A stretch of DNA of 20,960 nt from NCBI GenBank assembly GCA_937860175.1, contig CALMBJ010000112.1:1-20960 (forward strand), in the 5' to 3' direction. The notes beneath the pieces are model-generated. The model saw only the letters and a program-made list of their open reading frames with translations, was not told the DNA's origin and did no database searches. Below are positions 16,142-20,960 of the stretch, in pieces. The translations under genes and the position numbers were made by a program. Each line of letters opens with the position of its first letter. Positions within the stretch are counted from its first letter, which is position 1. The DNA is from an uncultured Actinomycetes bacterium (lineage in GTDB: Bacteria; Actinomycetota; Actinomycetes; Nanopelagicales; Nanopelagicaceae).

Positions 16142-18463
16142 ATGAGCCAGAGCCAGATCGCTACCGATGATGCAGATCTTCGTAGCGATGTGCGTCGATT
16201 GGGCGATCTTTTAGGTCAGACCTTGGTTCGCCAAGAAGGACCAGAGCTTTTGGCACTTGTAGAAGAGGTTCGTAAAGCCGTTCGCGAAGGTAGTGGCGCA
16301 GAAATTCTTGCCCAGCTTTCAGTTGAAGATTCAGTTCAGCTAGTTCGCGCATTTAGTACATATTTTCACTTAGCAAATGTTGCAGAGCAGGTTCACCGTG
16401 CGCGGGTTTTGGCCGAGGCGCGAGTAACTGGTGGCTCTTGGTTAGCTCGTGCTGTTGATCGAATCGATGCGGCTATGAAGGCGCAAACACCTGGACATGA
16501 GTTAACAAAGGAAGAGATCACCGAATGGGTTAGCGCAATGTCGGTGCGCCCTGTTTTTACCGCGCACCCTACTGAGGCTGCACGTAGATCGGTACTTAAC
16601 AAATTGGGAAGCATCGCAGATTTACTTGATGATCCACGCAACCCTTCACAACAGGAACGGCTTGCAGAAACCGTTGATCTTCTGTGGCAAACCGATGAAC
16701 TTCGCTTAGGTCGACCAGAGCCATTAGATGAAGCGCTCAATGCTTTGTATTACTTAGATGATTTGTTTACTGAAACAGTTCCTGAAGTTCTCAATGATTT
16801 TGCAAAAGAGATGAAGCGAATCGATGTTGAGGTTCCGATCACCGCTCGCCCACTTTCCTTTGGAAACTGGATCGGTGGAGATCGCGATGGAAACCCAAAT
16901 ATCACCGCTGAAGTCACGACATCAGCTATGGAGCTGCAGGTATCTCACGCTATACGTGTGACTATCGCTGCGATGAACGCGCTGCGCCAGATGTTGTCGG
17001 TTTCAACAAAGATTGTTGGCGCAACGCCTGAGCTTTCAGCATCTGTTGCAAAGGATCTACAACATATTCCAGAGTTTGAACCACGTTTCTTACGCCTTAA
17101 CGCCGAAGAGCCATACCGCTTAAAGGCAACGGCGATTGTTCATCGCCTGGCATTTACCCGCGATCGTCACGCCAAGGGCGCACCACATGTTGAGAACCGT
17201 GATTATGCAGATACCGCAGAGCTTTTGGCCGATCTGGTTTTGATGCGCGATTCACTGCTGGCCCACCGCGGCGAACTGATTGCTACCGGCTTACTTGAGC
17301 GCACGATTCGCACCATTGCAGCCTTTGGAATTAACCATGCAACTATGGATGTTCGAGAGCATTCTGATGCTCATCACAATGTCCTTAAGCAGATCACTGG
17401 TATCGATGGATATCTTGAGAAGTCACATGATGAAAAGTTTGCTCTACTTGCTCAGATGCTCGCCGATGACCTTCGCTTTGATACCTCAAAGCTTGAAGCC
17501 TTGGGTACGAAAACAGTAGATACCTTTACCGCGATCAATGATTTGATCGATCGCTTTGGCCCAGAGGCTATTGAGACTTACATCGTTTCAATGACAAAGG
17601 GTGCCGATGATCTAATTGCAGCGGTAGTTATCGCTCAACAAGCCGGTCTTGTCTCATTGAAGGAAAAGAAGGCGCGCATTGGCTTTGCTCCATTGCTAGA
17701 AACCGTTGCAGAGCTTCGCGCAGCTGGTGAGATTCTTGAAAAGCTTTTAAGTAACCCTGCATACCGTTCCATCGTTGCACTGCGCGGTGATGTGCAAGAG
17801 GTAATGCTTGGTTACTCAGATTCAAATAAAGATGCCGGAATTGCAACAAGCCAGTGGGAGATCCACCGAGCCCAACGATCTCTGCGCGATGTAGCTATGA
17901 AGCATGGCGTGAAGTTGTGCTTGTTCCATGGACGTGGTGGTTCAGTTGGCCGCGGTGGTGGCCCAACTTATGATGCTTTGATCGCTTTACCTTGGGGTTC
18001 AGTTGATGGACAGATCAAGATGACTGAGCAAGGCGAGGTTATTAGCGACAAGTACGCGCTTGCATCCCTTGCCCGTGAAAATGTTGAGTTAACACTTGCC
18101 GCATCTTTAGAGGCAACGATTCTCAATCGTGGGCCACGACAGAGCACGCAAGAGCTTGCTGCCTGGGGCGAGTGCATGCAGCTTGTGAGTGATTCATCAT
18201 TTAAACGTTATCGCGCATTGATTCAGCAACCAGATCTACCCGCTTACTTCTACACCTCAACCCCCGTTGAACAACTTGGCGAGCTCTTCTTAGGATCACG
18301 TCCATCAAGGCGTCCAGATGCTGCCGGTGGACTTGATTCATTACGTGCGATTCCGTGGGTCTTTGGTTGGACTCAATCTCGACAGATTGTGCCTGGCTGG
18401 TTTGGCGTGGGTTCTGGCTTAAAGGCTGCGCGCGAAGCCGGTCATTCAGCGCTGCTTTCATAG
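16142..18463 (+). CDS. ppc: Phosphoenolpyruvate carboxylase, cut by an in-frame TAG
   Basis: PEPC carboxylates phosphoenolpyruvate to oxaloacetate, refilling the TCA cycle. AGAGGA seven bases before the ATG is the ribosome binding site. The active-site elements are intact: TAHPTEAARRS with His142, GYSDSNKDAG with Lys563, HGRGGSVGRGGGP at 596-608 with Arg604, and RAIPWVFGWTQSR. The frame stops at codon 774 with TAG (18461-18463), but continues open in the same frame to 18850 with the rest of a normal PEPC, for 902 residues in total. At the stop position E. coli PEPC has a residue just before MCRDWPFF, so one base change in a sense codon explains the TAG. As written, the enzyme lacks its last 128 residues and is unlikely to be active. 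Confidence 0.93.
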   Translation: MSQSQIATDDADLRSDVRRLGDLLGQTLVRQEGPELLALVEEVRKAVREGSGAEILAQLSVEDSVQLVRAFSTYFHLANVAEQVHRARVLAEARVTGGSWLARAVDRIDAAMKAQTPGHELTKEEITEWVSAMSVRPVFTAHPTEAARRSVLNKLGSIADLLDDPRNPSQQERLAETVDLLWQTDELRLGRPEPLDEALNALYYLDDLFTETVPEVLNDFAKEMKRIDVEVPITARPLSFGNWIGGDRDGNPNITAEVTTSAMELQVSHAIRVTIAAMNALRQMLSVSTKIVGATPELSASVAKDLQHIPEFEPRFLRLNAEEPYRLKATAIVHRLAFTRDRHAKGAPHVENRDYADTAELLADLVLMRDSLLAHRGELIATGLLERTIRTIAAFGINHATMDVREHSDAHHNVLKQITGIDGYLEKSHDEKFALLAQMLADDLRFDTSKLEALGTKTVDTFTAINDLIDRFGPEAIETYIVSMTKGADDLIAAVVIAQQAGLVSLKEKKARIGFAPLLETVAELRAAGEILEKLLSNPAYRSIVALRGDVQEVMLGYSDSNKDAGIATSQWEIHRAQRSLRDVAMKHGVKLCLFHGRGGSVGRGGGPTYDALIALPWGSVDGQIKMTEQGEVISDKYALASLARENVELTLAASLEATILNRGPRQSTQELAAWGECMQLVSDSSFKRYRALIQQPDLPAYFYTSTPVEQLGELFLGSRPSRRPDAAGGLDSLRAIPWVFGWTQSRQIVPGWFGVGSGLKAAREAGHSALLS

Positions 18464-18850
18464 ATGCTCAAGGAGTGGCACTTCTTCACAACCTTTATTA
18501 GCAACGTTGAAATGACATTGGCAAAGACTGATTTGGCACTTGCTAAACGTTACGTTGAAACCTTGGTTCCGGAAGAGCTGCACCACTTCTTAGATGAGAT
18601 CCAAGCTGAATTTGATTTAACCGTCTCTGAAATTCTTACCCTTACACAAAAAACAAGTTTGTTGGGTGATCAAGAGATCTTGGCCCGCACCTTGCAGGTG
18701 CGCGATGCATATCTTTCCCCAATTCATTTATTACAAGTGAATTTGTTAAAGCGGGTCAGAGATGCTGGTGATTCAGCAGATCCGGTTCTGCGTCGTGCTT
18801 TGTTACTAACAATCAACGGCGTTGCTGCAGGCTTACGCAATACCGGCTGA
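18464..18850 (+). pseudogene. ppc: C-terminal part of PEPC after the in-frame TAG
   Basis: This is the same frame as the preceding PEPC part. It encodes 128 residues, starting [20 protein letters not shown] and ending with the hallmark C-terminus [12 protein letters not shown] of PEPC. The segment WxFF...[14 protein letters not shown] matches the conserved C-terminal helices that pack on the active site. An ATG follows the TAG directly, and AAGGAG occurs only after it, so independent translation is unlikely to be designed. The coding quality is undisturbed, arguing for a very recent mutation or a sequence error. Confidence 0.88.
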
Positions 18851-18869
18851 TTTAACTATTTCAATTTGA

Positions 18870-19439
18870 TTAACTGTTATAGGCAGATTGCGTTGCCTCT
18901 AAACCCTTTGTAATCAAAGATTCGACGACATCAGCTCCACGAACAACAAACTCAGCTAAATCCTTTTGTTCTACCTTTGAGAAAGCCTTGAGCACAAAGT
19001 CGGCAGGATCTTGTTGACCCATCGGGCGCCCAATTCCTAAACGAACCCGGAAATAATCTGGGCCACCAAAGGATGAGGTCATTGATTTCAAACCATTGTG
19101 GCCATTGTCGCCACCGGCAAATTTGGTGCGGATAGCTGCAAATGGAATATCTAACTCATCATGTAAAGCGATGATCTTTGCTGGCTCTACTGAGTAAAAA
19201 CTTGCCAGCGCCTTAATTGGCCCACCGGTTTCATTCATGTAACTCTTTGATTTTGCAAGGATTACCGAATGAGTGCCCGCTTCTAACTTAAAGGCGGCGA
19301 TATCGTTGCGTGATTTATGTGTTGAGAATTTAATTGAGTGGCGATTAGCGAGTTCATCAATCACCATCTGGCCGATGTTATGACGGGTGGCAGCGTATTT
19401 TTCTCCTGGATTACCCAGGCCCACTACCAACCACGTCAT
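18870..19439 (-). CDS. pth: Peptidyl-tRNA hydrolase
   Basis: Releases tRNA from peptidyl-tRNA that has dropped off the ribosome. The 189 residues are the normal length. The active-site residues are present with nearly E. coli numbering: Asn10 and His20 in GLGNPGEKYAATRHNIG, Asn69 in KSYMNETGG, Asp94 in LHDELDIP, and Asn115 in GGDNGHNGLKSM. It follows rplY after 39 bases, in which a short palindrome (19447-19459) lies; the pairing rplY-pth is common in bacteria. It converges on ppc with 19 bases between the stops, where I see no clear terminator. Confidence 0.97.
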   Translation of the reverse strand: MTWLVVGLGNPGEKYAATRHNIGQMVIDELANRHSIKFSTHKSRNDIAAFKLEAGTHSVILAKSKSYMNETGGPIKALASFYSVEPAKIIALHDELDIPFAAIRTKFAGGDNGHNGLKSMTSSFGGPDYFRVRLGIGRPMGQQDPADFVLKAFSKVEQKDLAEFVVRGADVVESLITKGLEATQSAYNS

Positions 19440-19478
19440 AACAACAAACCCTAAGGGTTAAGCCTTGCTTTCTATTGC

Positions 19479-20081
19479 TTATTCAGCTGCAGGTGTTGCT
19501 GCTGGTGCATCTGCTGCTGGTGCAGCTGTCTCTTCAGCTGCTGCAGTTGACTTCTCTGACAAGTGAACAACGATCATCTTTGGATCAGACTCAAGTTCAA
19601 CACCTGCTGGAAGCTTTACATCTGCTGCGTACTTTGAGGTACCTGATGCAAGACCCTGGATATCAAGCTCTAGGAAGTTAGGGATAGATGATGCATCTAC
19701 GCGAACTTCGATTGAGTTGTGTACATGCTCAAGGATTCCATCACGATCATGCTCGCCCACTGTGTGAACAGGAACTGAAACAACAACCTTCTCGCCACGA
19801 CGGACTAGAACTAGGTCGATGTGCTCAAGGATCTGCTTTAGTGGATCGCGAACGATTACCTTTGGAAGCGTTAGTTCGGTCTTGCCATCAATTGTGATGT
19901 CTAGAAGAACGTTTGACTGCTTCAGTGCAACGCCGATCTCTTTAGCGTTAAGAGTGATGTGAAGAGGCTTCTCTCCGTGACCATAGATAACTGCTGGAAC
20001 TAAACCATCGCGACGTGCACGACGTGATGCGCCCTTACCAAATTCAGTACGAGTGGTTCCGACGATCTTTACTTCTGCCAT
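19479..20081 (-). CDS. rplY: 50S ribosomal protein L25/CTC
   Basis: A 200-residue long-form L25 (CTC/TL5 type), which binds 5S rRNA. The N-terminal L25 domain (about residues 1-92) includes RTEFGKGASRRARRDGLVPA, then VIYGHGEKPLHI. The beta-rich C-terminal domain (about 95-180) includes PVHTVGEHDRDGILEHV. The last 25 residues are an Ala/Pro-rich acidic tail encoded by near-repeats with a 15-base period. In Bacillus CTC is a general stress protein. The AGGAG ribosome binding site, seven bases before the ATG, lies inside a perfect 11-bp hairpin followed by six Ts, so expression is probably controlled in the leader. prs is upstream and pth downstream on the same strand. Confidence 0.96.
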   Translation of the reverse strand: MAEVKIVGTTRTEFGKGASRRARRDGLVPAVIYGHGEKPLHITLNAKEIGVALKQSNVLLDITIDGKTELTLPKVIVRDPLKQILEHIDLVLVRRGEKVVVSVPVHTVGEHDRDGILEHVHNSIEVRVDASSIPNFLELDIQGLASGTSKYAADVKLPAGVELESDPKMIVVHLSEKSTAAAEETAAPAADAPAATPAAE

Positions 20082-20082
20082 G

Positions 20083-20127
20083 AAAAAACTCCTGTCATCT
20101 CAGTAATACATGAGTCTGACAGGAGTT
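20083..20127 (-). promoter_or_regulatory. rplY leader hairpin: terminator shape that hides the RBS
   Basis: AACTCCTGTCA (20087-20097) and TGACAGGAGTT (20117-20127) form a perfect 11-bp stem. A second helix, CTCA (20099-20102) with TGAG (20111-20114), closes the loop GTAATACA. On the minus strand the 3' arm contains AGGAG, the rplY ribosome binding site, and runs straight into six Ts and then the ATG. So one structure has the form of an intrinsic terminator and also sequesters the start site. It may attenuate read-through from prs, switch rplY translation, or both. Confidence 0.75.
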
Positions 20128-20218
20128 GGATACCTTGCCGTCGATAACGGTTCCGATTGAAACCCTCGCCAGAATGGTAGAAGTCTATGAGATTAGGGAG
20201 AAAGCTCCAAATCCCCGC
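20128..20218 (-). promoter_or_regulatory. prs-rplY intergenic region upstream of the hairpin
   Basis: A 91-base stretch without a gene. TACCAT (20179-20174 on the minus strand) is a possible -10 that would start a leader of about 80 bases before rplY. GGAG/CTCC just after the prs stop is a weak hairpin without a T-tract. No strong promoter is evident. Confidence 0.25.
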
Positions 20219-20960
20219 TTAGGAGTGACCATCAAAGAGGCTAGTGACCGAACCATCTTCAAAGACCTCGCGGATCGCACGGCCTAGCAGTGGAGCGATT
20301 GAAAGCACAGTCAGATTGTCAAACTTTTGATCCTCTGAAATTGGCAAGGTATTTGTAATAACTACTTCTGAGGCACGGCAGTTCTTTAAGCGATCAACCG
20401 CTGGCCCACTAAATACAGCGTGAGTTGCAGCGATGATTACATCTGCAGCGCCTGCTTCAAACAAAGCATCGACAGCCTTTGTAATTGTTCCCGCTGTATC
20501 GATCATGTCATCGATAACTACACATGTTTGACCTACAACATCTCCAACAACGCGACCTGTTACAGACTCGTTTGGAATACGTGGGTCGCGGGTCTTGTGA
20601 ATAAATGCGATTGGGCAGCCACCCAAAAGATCTGACCAGCGCTCAGCGACACGTACCCGACCAGAGTCAGGAGAAACGATTGTTAAACGTGTGCGATCTA
20701 CCTTGCTGCCAACGTAATTTGCAAGCATAGGAAGTGCAAAGAGGTGATCAACTGGACCATCAAAGAAACCTTGAATTTGTGAGGTGTGAAGATCAACGGC
20801 CATGAGGCGATCTGCACCTGCGGTCTTGAAAAGATCTGCCATTAAACGTGCGGTGATTGGCTCACGACCGCGGCTCTTCTTATCTTGACGTGCATATCCG
20901 TAAAAAGGAGTAACCACTGTGATGCGCTTTGCTGATGCGCGCTTTAGCGCATCGACCATG
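20219..20960 (-). CDS. prs: Ribose-phosphate pyrophosphokinase, N-terminus off window
   Basis: PRPP synthase, making phosphoribosyl pyrophosphate from ribose 5-phosphate and ATP for nucleotide, His and Trp synthesis. About 246 C-terminal residues are present. They include the catalytic flexible loop YGYARQDKKSRGREPI, the metal site VDLHTSQIQGFF, and the PRPP loop CVVIDDMIDTAGTITKA. The C-terminus ENTLPISEDQKF-type region (here TNTLPISEDQKF) and the final SVTSLFDGHS are typical. The Met at the window edge (MVDALKRASAKR) aligns to an internal position about 80 residues into the family, so the true start lies beyond base 20960. It is upstream of rplY in the same direction. Confidence 0.96.
   Translation of the reverse strand, partial: MVDALKRASAKRITVVTPFYGYARQDKKSRGREPITARLMADLFKTAGADRLMAVDLHTSQIQGFFDGPVDHLFALPMLANYVGSKVDRTRLTIVSPDSGRVRVAERWSDLLGGCPIAFIHKTRDPRIPNESVTGRVVGDVVGQTCVVIDDMIDTAGTITKAVDALFEAGAADVIIAATHAVFSGPAVDRLKNCRASEVVITNTLPISEDQKFDNLTVLSIAPLLGRAIREVFEDGSVTSLFDGHS

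Noticed and set aside
19447..19459. Palindrome AACCCTAAGGGTT between rplY and pth
   Set aside because: It is short, has a one-base centre and no T-tract, and one such palindrome is not surprising by chance; there is too little to call a terminator or operator.
19498..19540. 15-base near-repeats (GCTGCTGGTGCA) at the end of rplY
   Set aside because: They encode the Ala/Pro-rich tail usual in long L25 proteins; this is low-complexity coding sequence, not a separate repeat element.

Overview
This window looks like one end of a draft contig from a free-living member of Actinomycetota (Actinobacteria) with moderate GC. The phylum call rests on gene order: mfd / SurA-like lipoprotein / mazG / eno / ftsB-like / DUF501 / ppx, and DUF4307-greA. 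It also rests on family types: a DrrA/DrrB-type ABC exporter, an Rv1086-like cis-prenyltransferase and family-5 uracil-DNA glycosylase. The base composition is clearly below that of typical high-GC actinobacteria. Together with very tight gene packing, this would fit the freshwater Nanopelagicales (acI) group; that placement is inference.

Layout. Bases 1-46 are not biological: they are an Illumina Nextera adapter with its i5 index, fused to a truncated isoprenyl transferase gene. Bases 47-1859 (minus strand) hold that gene, a DUF3817 membrane protein, a SURF1-like oxidase assembly factor and a 46-residue membrane protein. Bases 1874-2759 (plus) hold DUF4307 and greA. Bases 2798-4572 (minus) encode an ABC-2 exporter pair, divergent from an MFS transporter (4646-5875, plus). 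A Bax inhibitor-1/YccA-family protein and an unusual tRNA with anticodon UAA follow on the minus strand. A DinB-family gene (plus) is broken by an in-frame TAA.

Bases 7415-16036 (minus) are a compact housekeeping block: mfd, SurA-like lipoprotein, mazG, eno, ftsB-like, DUF501, ppx and udgB. Most neighbours overlap by a few bases; the main exception is a 126-bp gap before eno. Divergent from mfd is ppc (phosphoenolpyruvate carboxylase), cut by an in-frame TAG about 130 codons before its natural end. The window closes with prs (cut by the window edge), rplY (L25/CTC) and pth on the minus strand.

The genes are mostly core functions: transcription fidelity (GreA), transcription-coupled repair (Mfd), DNA repair (UdgB), nucleotide-pool cleaning (MazG), glycolysis and anaplerosis (Eno, PEPC), division (FtsB-like), polyphosphate/ppGpp metabolism (Ppx), translation (L25, Pth) and PRPP supply (Prs). 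I see no insertion sequence, CRISPR array, phage or defence island, and no clear novel multi-gene system. The most interesting items are a terminator-like hairpin that buries the rplY ribosome binding site, two in-frame stop codons inside otherwise intact genes, a class I tRNA with a leucine anticodon, probable leaderless promoters, and strong hairpins at gene boundaries.
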